Shown: positions 35,315-48,504, counted from the stretch's first letter. The stretch: 64,000 nucleotides of DNA from Chamaecrista fasciculata (GCA_003254925.1 QANZ01008445.1:157898-221897); one strand, 5' to 3'. Made by a program: numbers and translations. Notes: a model not told the origin generated them from the letters alone.

Positions 35315-38300
35315 TCAGACAAGATTCCTAAACACCTCCTTGAACACAACATTTGTAGTCTTGTTGAAGATGTTACCATCCTTGTCACATATAATTATCT
35401 TCAACCCTTTTCTTCTCTTTACTCTAGATATAGCTACATATAATTGTCCATGAGTAAAAACTGGTCGGGATAAGTACAACCCAACTGACGAGAGTGATTG
35501 ACCTTGACTCTTATTTATTGTCATTGCAAAAGATACGCAAATAGGAAATTGCCTGCGTTGGAATTTGAAAGGCAAGCTCGAATTTGAAGGAGTCATGATA
35601 GTACGTGGAATCAATACCTTCTCTCCAATTTTATCACCTGTAATAATCTTTGCTTCGACAACATGCTTCCCTAATTTAGTTACAATTAGTCTACTGCCAT
35701 TGCATAAACCCATAGATCTATCCAAATTCCTCAACAGCATAATAGGACAACCAACTTTCAATTTTAACACATGATTAGGGACACCAGAACATCTTAAAGA
35801 ATTCAGAATTTCAGGAGTGTAAATATCTTCCAAAGATTCAACATTCATGTCTGACTTGCAAATGCTATCAGAGCTCAAGTAGGTAACTTCCTCCCCAGGT
35901 AGCATATTTAACATGAAATTGTTGATCGAATCAACATCTTCTAATGTAGGACATAAAATAGCTCTGTCCTCAAAAAAGGATGAGTTGTTAAGATTGAGCA
36001 TAAAATCTGGATATGTGCTGTTGACAATTGCTGATATGGGATCAGAAGCTTCTTTAATTAGAAGATCCTCAGGTATTTCAATCTCAGCATAACCATCGTT
36101 ATCACCTCCTTCTGTGCCATTACCAACTGAAAGAATCCATTCAGAGAACTCTTTGATCTCATCAATCTCTTCAGGACATGATTGAACTTGAAGTCTCATA
36201 TTCTTTGTCAAGGTTAACACCTTGCAATGAGACCACAATTTCGATGAATTCAATGATGCATTGACAATGTCTTGTCTAGAACCTTTAGGAATGACAGGTA
36301 AAATCTGTCTGAAGTCACCACCAAAAACAACAACCTTCCCACCAAATGGCAAATGTTTACTAAGAGGGTTTGAAAATCTTAAAACATCTCGCATTGTGCA
36401 ATCCAGTGCTTCAAAACAGTGTTTATTAGCCATTGGAGCCTCATCCCAAATAATCAACTTAGTTTGGCAAAGCAACTCAGCTAAATCAGAACTCTAATTA
36501 ATGTTACAAATAGAAACTTCATTTATATCATTGGGAATGCAAAACCTAGAGTGAGCAGTTCGTCCTCCAGGTAGAAGTAAAGAAGCAATACCACTTAAAG
36601 CAACATTTAGAACAACATGGCCTTTAGATCTCAATGAAGCCGACAAAGTGTTCCAGACAAAAGTCTTCCCAGAACCACCGAAACCATATAGAAAGAAAAC
36701 ACCTCCAAGGTTAACATCAACAACATTAATAATAATATTATATATGTTCCTCTGTTCATCTGTCAGTTTCATTAGAAGATTTTGATGCTCCAAATGTAGT
36801 GATACCTGATCATAACACTGTTCATCAATAATCAACCTGTTAGGTCTCCTTAAAGAGGTAGAATCATCTAGAATAGGCATGCCCGGATAGTCTTTAAGCC
36901 TTTTGCCACAAGCTTGCAACAACTTGTCCAACTCAATCAAAGTATAATTTTGTATCTGGCTGACACTTAGTTGAAGACCTGCTAATCACAAGAAAAACAA
37001 AATAAATATCTTCAATAATCTTCAATAAATAGTTGGGAAGAATGTTGAAAAAATTAACAGATACTTAGTGAGATAAAATAATACCTTGATGGTTGAGAAT
37101 AATGCGTTGTCTATGTAAAATATCTTCAGATAAATACTCCCAAGTTTTCTGCCAGACCAAATGAGGGCTTGATAAACTATTTGAGAACAACAATGTGACA
37201 AATAACCGTCTCAAGTAGATAGCTGATGCCCAATGACTGACTTCTTTAATACCATCAATGTATTCTCTATCGTCACCCAACAACCCTAGAGCATAACAGG
37301 CGTCTCTAAAAGTTGGGTAAATAACACCATCTACTGTCCTTATATCTTTATATTCTTTTGGACCCTTGCAAATGTTTAGCAATATTCGCAAATAGTACAG
37401 CTCACCAGAACCTGGAGGAACGTAAAATAATCTTCCAATAACTGAACCACGTTTCCTTGGAGTCCATGACTGGGAATCTCTTTTGTAGGTAAAATGAGTA
37501 GGGAAGTCAGAATAGGTTAGATGTTTCGCGTCTGGATAGTCCTTATTATTATTAGCTTTAAACCAAGCTAAGAACATTGAAATCCGGTGGCTGTTTCTTT
37601 CTACAACAGAGTCAATAGGTTCGTCATCACGAAAAACAACAGATTGCTCTCCAGGTAGATGAAATGAAAGACGTTCAACTGAGGGTGTTCTATAATGTAT
37701 ATCATAGGAGAAAATCCTCCAAGCAGCTTCACATGCAGATACATAACGGCAGTCATAGTACTTCTTTATTTCGTCAACGTCTTTCACTTGACCATCCTTA
37801 TTGGTTATAGTAAAAAACTCAGCAGTCACTCTATCTTCACCTTTGTTAACATATTTGAACAAATACTTAATAGACTGGTGCTGGTTGCAATATTCAATAT
37901 TAATATGAGCCTTGTACTTTGACAACAACCGAGCATTATACGGAACAACAAACCTGTTGTCAAGAGGAACACCATTTTTTTTCCACTGATCTCCCATTAT
38001 CTCTTCTTCTATAATGGGGAAAACCTTCTTCATCAATCATTGTCTTGTCAACAAAGTTCTTAGGAAAGAATTTGGAACATCTTCCTTCTTTCATACAAGG
38101 AGAAGAGTCAAAGCCGAAACCACATGGTCCATGAATCATAAAGTTTTGAACATCTTCATGGAGAGAAGGATATCTGACCTTGTCTGGAATTTCAGCAGAA
38201 ATGATAGAGTCTATCGCATCTGGAGTGTTGTAAGTATCTTCTGGATGCAAAAACACAACAATATGAGCATGGGGTAACCCACGCTTCTGGAACTCAACTG

Positions 38301-41300
38301 TGTAAATCACTGTACATAGAAAAAAACAAAATTAATACCGATAATCTCACAAAAAAAAAACTTACATACACATAATAAAGAAAAAACAAATACATAAAAC
38401 ACAACAACAATATAAAAAATAAAAATTACAAATTTAACACTTACACGCCAAAACCCTGCCAAAGTATTTATCCTTCAACAAATCATCAATCAATCTATCC
38501 AGCTTTATCTTGAATACTCTACATAGTATGTCAGGGCGATCAGATGGATGCAATGATCGCTCACTTGTAAACTTGATAATTTCTGGCCACCTAGGATTGC
38601 AAGTGAATGTAATAAAGAGATTTGGATAGCCTTTCTTCTGACAAATTGTCATCGCATCTTGGAAATTTTGAAACTTATATCTGAATCCTCCTGTAAAAGA
38701 AGAAGGAAGAATAATTCTCTTGCCTTGAGAAGCAGGGTCAATGTCACCTCTAAGCACAGCGTCTGCAAGACCTTTATAAATATCAGTTCTCAACTTATCT
38801 TGATTGAAACGGAACCATGTTAGCCTTTGAGACTCAATCATTGTGAACGCATCGACAATGAACTGATGTAACAAATTACGAGACAACAATATTGTGTGAA
38901 CTTCATTAAGACGTTCTTGCAAACGAAAACAAAAAAATTCCCTCATGCTAAGGTTTTGTCTTTTTCTACTTGAACTTAAGGAGGAATCACTTAGGGCAAT
39001 CTTCTCACGAAAGCCTTCCTCTCCATAGGGAAAAAGCAAAGGATATTGAAATGGAAGATATAATGGATGAAGTTCGTTAATTCTTTTGAACATCTTAGAA
39101 TGCATCTCAACAACTATGTCTCTAGAAGATTCAAGAGAATCAATGTCACCAACAATGAGAACAGCAATCTCCGAAGCAATGGGTAAATTGTAAGTACGGC
39201 CATCTGTGTTGCGATCTTTCAGTAGACGAAGATGAAGTTTATCAGATGGAATGGTATTAACTCTGTCCTTAACAGATCTGAATAATTGGACAAGAGGGTT
39301 GCAAGTGTCAAGCATAGATTTGATATGATCGACGATAATCGGATCAAGATCACAATGATTACCTCTTGACCTACAAAACAACAACAAATAAAAAATCATA
39401 AAAGAATAATCATACAAAATTAGTTTACAAAAAAATTGTAAAAAACTTACCCATGGGAAGAAAGTCTGTTCAAAACCTCATTGTCTGTATCATAGACATA
39501 TAGTTGAGAGAACTTTGGAGAATCTCCTTCAGGAGGCAACAAACTACCCATATAATGTACGTTCTGACCATGTAACTGGTAAACATAAGGTCCATTACTA
39601 GACGATGATGGACTTTGAAGCTTCCCACCCATAGAGGTAAAAGAAAACATCATGTTATAAGACCTGATGTTTCGAAGGAAGTTGGAGCTATAAATTGAGT
39701 TATTGAACAACAAATCTTTCAAAAACTGAGGAGGTTCTTTCAATATAGGAAGTTGAACCTTCCCTTGCATACAACACAGAGAGAACATTGGATTTAATGC
39801 TCTAAGATCCTTCTTCAATCTTTCGTAACGAAACATTAGAGCACCACACCAAGCACATCTTTCAGTAGGAACTCCAATGTCAAAATATTCTGTAAAAAAC
39901 AAAATCAATTTCACTTTTATTGCAAAATCAGAAATGTTTGGTTTTACCGAACAAAATATGAAATCAAAGTTACCTTCAACAATATAAGAATAGTTGTCAT
40001 CAGAATCTGAAAGAACAAACATAAATGTTAATAAACAAATAACAAACCTGGAAAATACCAACTTCTGTAAACATAAAAATGAACAACAGTGATTAATATA
40101 TCAGCAATAGATATGCAAATTATTTGGACTTAATAGTGAAGTGTGAGTACTTGAATGTAATTAATCATTGACATCCTTTATTGACCTACTATATTAAATG
40201 CTACGAAAACTGATCAGAATATGTTTGTTACAGAGAAAAGCATCCATGGTGTGCAGAAATAGGATGGAAACAACGAAAATGAAGCTTTGTCAAGAGGGAA
40301 TGCAGCAGATGTTGGAGTATAGCCCTACAATGAGGTAAGCAAATGATGAATCCTTAACCTGAATTATTTTAGACAGTACTATACAAGGTAGTTGACCAAT
40401 TCATTTTAGAAATGTTATAACATGTGCATAAAAAATGATGAATTTTCGAATTCATAATAAAACACAGACAAATAACTAAAATTGTAAAAGTTAAATATCC
40501 TATTATCTTGGCAGAAACAATGTGAAACATGGCAACAGAAATAATAACTTGAAGTGTGAAAAGATTATTGACAGAAACATTCAGGTTGACTCCGAATTAA
40601 TAACTATATATTCTAAGACAAAGAAAACACCAAAAGGATAAATTTAAACCATTGAATCTTGAACTGTCCACAAGTGATGGAAATGGATTTGATGGAGTCG
40701 GACTTGCAGAAGTATGTTGCTGAACATTTGTTAAGTCTGACGTAAGTGATTGTTCTTGATTGATAGTTGCACCAAAAGGTAAAATTAAAAAACTAAATAA
40801 AATATATTGTTAACCATAAATTATAGATTGATCAATTACCAATACCATTTGATGTTGTAGAGATAGGAAATGGTTCCAATATAATTGATTGACCGAACGA
40901 ACCTTGTCTAATTCTCTTAAAAGGCTTGAAAGATGTTTCACCAGGAGAGATTTGAGAACCTATATTTTACCAACAAACGGACAACATCATGAGACAAGCA
41001 AAACTTGCCAACCAAAAACTATTAAAGATACTATTGTATCGTTCGAACAAAATGACCTGAACTTCATGTTAAAATATCACCTTCTCCAAAACGGCTGTAT
41101 TTGGCAGAAGTTTTAGCTAAAGAAGTTGTATTAGAAAAAGCGTAAGCATCATTGGAGAATGATAAACTGGACGGAGAAGTAGTCTGAACTTGATTGCCTA
41201 AATAAACAAACATTCTTAAATCAAATATATATAAAGAAGTAAGTGTTTAAAGAAATATTACTGACCAGAAATCTGTCTGTAAAGTACCTCCAAAGCTTAA

Positions 41301-42298
41301 CTGAACATTTGAAGATCCAGAACAATTCAAATTCGTGATATCCTTTAACACATTGGACTCATAAGATGTTCCCAGGGCCCTTTTTTTCTTAACATCCACA
41401 ATTCGTTTCCTTTGAACGCGTCTTAGTTTAGCTTCACCAGCATTGACTTCAGCAACGTTTATAGGACCTGGTAATATGCATATACATATAAAAATTATGA
41501 CAACAAATCTGAATATAAAATAATGAACAGAACACTCTACACCAAGAACAAAGGTAAAACCATTGGTGTTGTAGGGGGGAGAATCTTGAAATGACACATT
41601 TTGGGAGAAACCAAACTTTGAAATAGCTGAAAGAAAGAAAAAAAAATCATGAGTCTTCAACTATAAACATTACAAACAAAAGTAGACACAGAAATTTTTA
41701 AACCATACGACATATAAAAATTAACAAACAGGTCAACAAATAACAACCAACTTATATTTTTTAATAAGGAAAGATACAAAAAAAAGACTGAGGAGTAAAG
41801 GATGACAAAAAACATATATATTACCACGAGACAATCTATTTGAAACACGAGACATTTGTCCTGTAGGAATACTAATGTCTACAAACAAAAAAAACAAAGG
41901 TTTAAGAGAAAATGAATAATGATATATGGAGAAAGAATAAAAACTGCCAAGAAAAAAATAGAAAAACACAAATAAGAAAAAACAAATACACATTCTAGAG
42001 ATATAGGGAGAGTTAGACAATATAATAATATGTATATAGCAGAGTACAAATCAATTAAAACAAACTTACCAGAAGAAACTGAGTTTCGAGCATGATTCTG
42101 CATGTTTGGAGTACTATTTTCATCTGCAAGTAAGTGAAGAAAAACACCAATTTTGCACACATATAGAATAACTTCATTAAACAAAAGATTTACAAAAGGA
42201 AAAATTACAACAAAAATCTACAGAAAGATATGACTCAATATATCACCATTGATAGAAGAATTTGGAAGAGAAGAGCTCGTCATAGACAAACGATCCAT
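35315..42298 (-). pseudogene. Helitron RepHel: HUH Rep nuclease plus PIF1-like helicase, multi-exon, broken
   Basis: Rolling-circle transposase of Helitrons. The start is taken as the ATG at 42298, followed by short low-complexity N-terminal exons (42247-42298, 42070-42123, 41825-41878 and others to about 40630; a VLKDITNLN motif near 41330). Then come 39973-40007, about 39451-39892, about 38453-39370, about 37083-38310 and about 36980 to the stop at 35315. The Rep part shows FITFTCNPRWPE, the HUH motif GLPHAHIVVF (about 38265) and both catalytic tyrosines in SIKYLFKYVNKG (about 37850-37880). The helicase shows Walker A GFGGSGKT, Walker B IIWDEAPM, GGDFRQILPV and the C-terminal TINKSQGQSL and YVAISRVK motifs. 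Two lesions: a frame change at an eight-T run (37975-37982) and an in-frame TAG at 36494-36496, just before Walker B. Exon edges between 42 and 40 kb are approximate. Confidence 0.93.
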
Positions 42299-42891
42299 TG
42301 CTAAACGCATATAATTGGAAAATATTGGCTAATTAAACGAATGAACATGAATCCGCATCATAACAACGAAGGACATATGAGGTAGATTAAAATGCAAATA
42401 GAACACTAAATTAGTTGTGTCACAGAGAATATCTTAATAGTTTTTTTAAATAAGAATATGAGTAGCACTACAATAATAAGTGAGAATATACTGAAGAAAT
42501 TGTTTTATTACCATTTAAGAGCCAAACATTTTCTTTAAGACAGAAAATACTGTGCTTAGTTTATTCGCCAATTACCTTAGGACAAAGCTGTATGTGCAGT
42601 TGAATAATGCACAACCTTGACCAACTAAACGAATTGGACTACTATAAAGTTCTCAATAATGTTTCATCTAGATAATACTTTGTTAAAGTAAATGGAAATC
42701 ACAATAATATAATATCAGACCATTATTGGCTGTCAAGATGCAAGTTGTTCTCAACAGATGAGTATTGCTTGACTCGCAATATTACTTGTTAGGTTTTGTT
42801 GAGATAATCACTAACTAAAATGTTGAACTTAACATCATTATCAATGTTATTTAGGAGTCAATAATTGTGATACAAAATATGTCACAATACA
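42299..42891. other. Upstream region of RepHel
   Basis: AT-rich, without a gene. It presumably holds the RepHel promoter, but no TATA box can be assigned. The copia insertion begins at 42897, about 0.6 kb from the RepHel start, so it separated the gene from its original upstream sequence. Confidence 0.45.
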
Positions 42892-42896
42892 TTATG

Positions 42897-44486
42897 TGTT
42901 GGGAATCCTAGGCGCCTAAGGCAGCGGAAGCAAAAAAAATTAAATAAAACGCCTAGGTCCTATGATTCCCGAACGGATCCGCTAGCAGAATTTAAAACTT
43001 TTGGTTAGTGTTATACCTCAAAGTTTCAATCTGATGGTTGAACGGGGCGAGTTCCACGGAGTTCACTCCCAGAGTTCTCCCTCTGCCAGTAATCCACACG
43101 AACAGTTTCTTTAAACACCGAGGTGCTAGCCTCCAATTCTTTTCTCCAAAAGAATCAGGGACCAATCTACAGACCTCTGACTTCAAGAACTCCTTCTTGA
43201 ATCAGCAACTGAGGTGGCACTTAGAAGAATCCCCCCACAAGAACTCCTTCTTGCCTATTCTTCTCTCACAAACCCTAATTCTAGAGTAAAGTCGAAATTC
43301 CCTAACTCTTAGAGAAAGTTGATTTTCTCTTGTGTGTGTGCAAAGGAATATTTTCTCTCTCTAACTCTTAGGAGGAAAACTAAATTAGGGTTGCACAAAA
43401 TTGCTTGTCAGACAATTAATGGGCAAGTCGACTTGTCCCATATATATAGACTAAAATTTGGTGATTTAATAATTCTTAAAATAAAGATATTCTGATAATA
43501 TATTTATTTTAAGACTTGAATTTATAATTATAATATTACCTTAATATTATATTTAAATTCAAATTGCAATCTTGGAGAATCAAATTGAGAGATCAAATCT
43601 CCCAATGGGACCCACCNNNNNNNNNNNNNNNNNNNNNNNNNNNNNNNNNNNNNNNNNNNNNNNNNNNNNNNNNNNNNNNNNNNNNNNNNNNNNNNNNNNN
43701 NNNNNNNNNNNNNNNNNNNNNNNNNNNNNNNNNNNNNNNNNNNNNNNNNNNNNNNNNNNNNNNNNNNNNNNNNNNNNNNNNNNNNNNNNNNNNNNNNNNN
43801 NNNNNNNNNNNNNNNNNNNNNNNNNNNNNNNNNNNNNNNNNNNNNNNNNNNNNNNNNNNNNNNNNNNNNNNNNNNNNNNNNNNNNNNNNNNNNNNNNNNN
43901 NNNNNNNNNNNNNNNNNNNNNNNNNNNNNNNNNNNNNNNNNNNNNNNNNNNNNNNNNNNNNNNNNNNNNNNNNNNNNNNNNNNNNNNNNNNNNNNNNNNN
44001 NNNNNNNNNNNNNNNNNNNNNNNNNNNNNNNNNNNNNNNNNNNNNNNNNNNNNNNNNNNNNNNNNNNNNNNNNNNNNNNNNNNNNNNNNNNNNNNNNNNN
44101 NNNNNNNNNNNNNNNNNNNNNNNNNNNNNNNNNNNNNNNNNNNNNNNNNNNNNNNNNNNNNNNNNNNNNNNNNNNNNNNNNNNNNNNNNNNNNNNNNNNN
44201 NNNNNNNNNNNNNNNNNNNNNNNNNNNNNNNNNNNNNNNNNNNNNNNNNNNNNNNNNNNNNNNNNNNNNNNNNNNNNNNNNNNNNNNNNNNNNNNNNNNN
44301 NNNNNNNNNNNNNNNNNNNNNNNNNNNNNNNNTTTAGATTAATTATCTCATAATTAATCATGGATGTCATCATAGTAAACATGCTAATAATATGATAACA
44401 CATTAATTTATCTTCCATAAATTAATAATATGTTCATAACATATTTACATAAAATGATTATTGGCCCTATGGCACAATCTCCAACA
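42897..44486 (-). repeat. Copia 3' LTR, with assembly gap
   Basis: Starts TGTTGGGAATCC (42897) and ends GGCACAATCTCCAACA (44486) on the + strand. Its middle is replaced by Ns at 43617-44332. The available parts align with the other LTR with scattered differences. The palindrome with a CTC loop at 44337-44359 is retained. Confidence 0.93.
43617..44332. other. Assembly gap (716 N)
   Basis: Unknown bases inside the 3' LTR. The matching part of the intact LTR (50790-51955) is 1166 bp, so the gap is about 450 bp shorter than expected. Long translations across it are artefacts. Confidence 0.98.
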
Positions 44487-44498
44487 GACTCCCACTTG
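44487..44498 (-). other. Polypurine tract
   Basis: On the - strand CAAGTGGGAGTC directly precedes the 3' LTR (TGTTGGAGATTG), the usual place and composition of the plus-strand primer of copia elements. Confidence 0.8.
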
Positions 44499-44540
44499 CA
44501 CTAGCGTACAATCATTAATCTAGCTCTTCCTACTCTAGGT

Positions 44541-47500
44541 TCACTGATCAATGTGTCTAATCCCTATTGACGATACATGGCGTTCATGTATGACCCTTGC
44601 AACAGGTTTAGTCAGAGGATCAGCAACGTTGTCCTCGCCTGCTACCTTGCATATCTTTACATCACCTCTGTCAATCATCTCCCTGACAAGGTGAAAATGT
44701 CTGAGTATATGTTTGGTCCTCTGGTGGGACCGTGGCTCCTTGGCTTGTGTAATAGCGCCACTATCGTCACAATACAGGGTTCCGGGATCAGAAATGGTCA
44801 GAACCACCCCAAGCTCGGAGATGAACTTTCTAATCCACACAGCCTCCTTTGCCGCATCCGATGCTGCAATATACTCGGACTCCGTTGTAGAATCAGCAAT
44901 CGTGCTCTGCTTGGAACTCTTCCAGCTCACGCTGCCCCCGTTCAGGAGAAACACATATCCTGACTGCGATTTAAAGTCATCTTGGTCGGTTTGGAAACTA
45001 GCATCTGTGTAACCCCTTACACATAGCTCCTCATCAGTTCCACCGTACACCAAGAACTCATCCTTAGTCCTTCTCAAGTACTTAAGGATATTCTTGACAG
45101 CGATCCAATGATCCTCACCAGGGTCTTGTTGGAATCGGCTCGTCATACTCAGGGCAAATGACACATCCGGTCGAGTACATAACATGGCATACATGATGGA
45201 TCCTATGGCCGAGGCATATGGAATTCCACTCATGCGCCTTCGCTCAACAAGTGTCTTCGGACACTGTTTCTTGCTCAAGGTCAGTCCATGATTTATAGGG
45301 ATGAATCCCTTCTTGGATTCCTACATATTGAACCTCTTCAATACCTTATCCAAGTATGTACTCTGACTCAATCCGAGAAGCCTCCTAGATCTATCCCTAT
45401 AGATCTTAATGCCTAGAATATAGGCAGCTTCTCCCAAGTCCTTCATTGAGAAAGATTTTCCTAACCAGGATTTTATAATCTCTAAGGTTGAAACGTCGTT
45501 TCCAATGAGTAGTATGTCATAGACATACAGTACCAAGAATACTATAGTACTCCCACTAACCTTCTTGTAAACACAAGGTTCATCAGGGTTTTGCAAGAAG
45601 CCAAACTCTTTGACTACTTCGTCAAAACGGTGATTCCAACTCCTGGATGCTTGCTTCAATCCATAAATGGATCTCTGAAGCTTGCACACCATGTCTGGTG
45701 CCTCTGGAAATACAAACCCCTCAGGCTGTATCATATACACGTCCTCGGGTAGCCTTCCGTTAAGGAACGCTGTTTTGACATCCATTTGCCATATCTCATA
45801 GTCATAATATGCAACTATGGCAAGGAGGATCCTAATGGACTTGGCCATTGCGACAGGCGAAAACGTTTCGTCATAGTCTATACCATGACGCTGCGTAAAT
45901 CCCTTCGCAACTAGCCTGGCCTTGAAGACGTTGACGTTGCCATCCATGTCGGTTTTCTCCTTGAAAACCCACTTACACCCTACGGGTTTTACCCCTTCAG
46001 GTGGAGCGACCAAGGTCCACACCTTGTTGTCGTACATGGATTGCATCTCAGCCTTCATGGCTTCAACCCATTTTTCTGAGTTGGGATCTACGATGGCCTC
46101 TTGATAGGTGGTGGGTTCACCACGCTCCGTGAGCAACACATCCTTGTTTTCAGTTACGAGAAATCCGTAATATCTCTCTGGCTGAAAACGTGTTCTATCA
46201 GACCTTTGTGGTCCTTGTGTTTGTGGAGTAGCTTCCACAACATCTTGCGGAACTTCTCCAGTTTCCGTCTGCGCCTCTGGCGTGTCTTGTGGAGCTTGAA
46301 CTTCTTCTAGCTCTATCTTACTCCCACTGTTTCTTTTGGAAACTAGATCCTTCTCCAAGAAGTATCCACTCCTGACTACAAACACTTTGTTGTCAGCTGG
46401 GTAGTAGACATAGTATCCCCTTGTTTCCTTGGGGTATCCTACAAACAGACACTTGAGGGATTTGGGAGATAGTTTATCGTTAGCTTGTTGCTTAACGTAA
46501 ACTTCACATCCCCAAACCTTGAGGTAAGACATAATGGGACTCCTCCCATTCCATATCTCATATGGTGTCTTCTCAACAGCCTTGGACAGAACACGGTTAA
46601 GTGTGAAAGCGGCAGCTTCTAAAGCGTACCCCCAAAAGGATGGCGGAAGATCGGTTTGACTCATCATAGACCGAACCATATCTAATAGAGTTCGATTCCT
46701 CCTCTCAGACACACCATTCCATTGTGGTGTTCTTGGTGGAGTCAGTTGTGAGACTATCCCACAACTACTAAGATGATCAATGAAGTCTTGACTCAAATAC
46801 TCGCCTCCTCGATCTGATCGTAGGATCTTGATTTTCTTGTCAACTTGGTTCTCAACTTCATTCTAAAATCTTTTGAACATGTCAAAAGACTCTGACTTAT
46901 GCTTCATCAAGTAGACATACCCATATCTACTGAAGTCGTCAGTGAATGTAATGAAGTAGGAGTAACCTCCTCTAGCACTGATACTCATGGGTCCACATAC
47001 ATCACTATGTATGATCCCCAATCAAGTCAGTTGCCCTTTCACTGCGGCCAGTGAAAGGCGCCTTTGCCATCTTACCAAGTAGACAAGATTCGCAAGCATC
47101 ATATGATTCAAAATCAAATGAGCTTAGAAGTCCATCTCTATGGAGCTTCTCTATGCGTTTGTCGTTTCTATGGCCTAAACGACAATGCCAAAGGTATGTA
47201 GGATTAGGCTCGCCAGTCTTAATCCTTTTCGTATCGATGTTATAGATTTCGTTATTATGTCTTTGTTCCAATTTTAAGATATAGTGGTTATCATGCAAAT
47301 CACCATAAGCATATAACACCTCATTCTTATAAATCGAACATCTACTATTTCCATGCACACAAACAAATCCTTCCTTATCCAAATAAGAAAGCGAAATAAT
47401 GTTAGAACTAAGAGATGGTACATAATAACAATTGTTCAATGACAAATTAAGCCCAGTGGGCAAAACCAGCTCGAATGTTCCTACAGCAACAACAGCAACT

Positions 47501-47592
47501 CTTGCTCCATTGCCCAAACGTAGGTCCACCTCGCCTCTGTTCAGCTTTCTACTTCTTCTCAACCCCTGCACATTAGTACATATGTGAGAACC
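44541..47592 (-). pseudogene. Copia pol: integrase, reverse transcriptase, RNase H, broken
   Basis: The integrase zinc region reads LWHCRLGHRNDKRI and CESCLLGK (47.1-47.2 kb), then the core with HLSSCGIVSQLTPPRTPQWN and GVSERRNRTLLD (46.7-46.8 kb). The reverse transcriptase has WVFKEKTDMDGNVNVFKARL and the block QMDVKTAFLNGRLPEDVYM. The RNase H region has ADSTTESEYIAASDAAKEAV and the frame closes at 44541. Lesions: a frame change near 47020 in a G run, TAG at 46863-46865 and TAG at 45321-45323. The reverse transcriptase active-site box reads YVYD, where copia enzymes have YVDD, so a catalytic Asp is lost. The element cannot supply its own enzymes. Confidence 0.95.
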
Positions 47593-48504
47593 TCAAGCGG
47601 TATCTAATACCCAAGTAGTAGGAGTAGACAAGTGAACACCTATAACATAGATACCTGAAGTAGAGGCTTCGCTCTTCTTCTTCTTCAGATCTTCCAAGAA
47701 CAGCTTACAGTTTCTCTTCCAGTGTCCCGGCTTCTGGCAGAAGAAACAGACTGTATCCTTATTGGGCTTTGCCTTCTTGGCAGGCGGTGGGTTAGGTTTT
47801 GCTGCAGGTTTGGTCCCACCAGCCTCAGCATCCCCTTTCCTCTTTCCTTTGCCCTTACCCTCTCCCTTGTCCTGAGTTAGTAAGACAGTGCTAGGCGCCT
47901 TCTTAATAGATGTCTCAACAGTCTTTAGCATCCCATGCAGTTCAGAAACAGTTTTCTCCATGCCATTCATGTTGAAGTTCAAGACAAACTGGTCATAACT
48001 TCTAGGTAGCGAATGCAGGATCAAATCCGTCGCTAGCTCTGGCACAATGGGAAAACCCAGCCTGGCAAGGTGATCTATATACCCCTGCATCTTCAAGACG
48101 TGGGCACTAACAGATTGACCTTCTGCCATCTTCCAAGAGTATAGAGCCTTTGCTGTCTCAAATCTCTCTTGCCTTGCCTGTACTTGGAACATTTCCCTGA
48201 GATGTGTTATTATCTCATATGCCCCTTTGTTCTCCAAGTTCTTTTGAATCTCGGGAACCATGGTTACCAGCATAAGACAGGCAACGTCCACAGAGTCACT
48301 TTGATGCTTCTCATAAGCATCTCTCTGTGCTCTTGGAGCGTTAGCAGCAGGCTGTTCAGGGATGGGGTTCTCTCGGACATATAGCTTTCTTTCCTGGGTG
48401 AGAACTATTCTCAGATTTCGATGCCAGTCAAGAAAGTTAGTCCCAGTCAACTTGTCCTTCTCAAGGACAGATCGCAGTGATAGTGTTTGAACGTTCGTTG
48501 CCAT
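47593..48504 (-). CDS. Copia Gag with start of protease
   Basis: 303 codons from the ATG at 48504. Capsid-like region from MATNVQTLSLRSVLEKDK with the LTGTNFLDWHRNLR block, a basic Lys/Gly/Pro-rich linker, then a CCHC zinc knuckle CFFCQKPGHWKRNC that binds RNA. The frame runs into the protease motif WVLDTA and meets TGA at 47593-47595, where copia elements continue with a Cys and GSH. The protease box normally reads DTG or DSG, so DTA is a second change. Gag itself is intact and could be made if the element is transcribed. Confidence 0.93.
   Translation of the reverse strand: MATNVQTLSLRSVLEKDKLTGTNFLDWHRNLRIVLTQERKLYVRENPIPEQPAANAPRAQRDAYEKHQSDSVDVACLMLVTMVPEIQKNLENKGAYEIITHLREMFQVQARQERFETAKALYSWKMAEGQSVSAHVLKMQGYIDHLARLGFPIVPELATDLILHSLPRSYDQFVLNFNMNGMEKTVSELHGMLKTVETSIKKAPSTVLLTQDKGEGKGKGKRKGDAEAGGTKPAAKPNPPPAKKAKPNKDTVCFFCQKPGHWKRNCKLFLEDLKKKKSEASTSGIYVIGVHLSTPTTWVLDTA

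Noticed and set aside
41247..42184. Hydrophobic membrane-protein-like frames rich in F, L and Y on the - strand
   Set aside because: They read through AT-rich introns of RepHel; only short segments between splice sites are exons.
43528..44418. Long open frames of 256-296 codons
   Set aside because: They run through the N gap; the unknown bases give no stops.
44577..45012. + strand frames opposite copia RNase H
   Set aside because: Shadow of the pol frame on the other strand.
46551..46565. CCATAT-CTC-ATATGG in copia pol as another member of the CTC-loop palindromes
   Set aside because: It encodes the conserved PYEIW motif of copia integrase, so the protein sequence may explain it.
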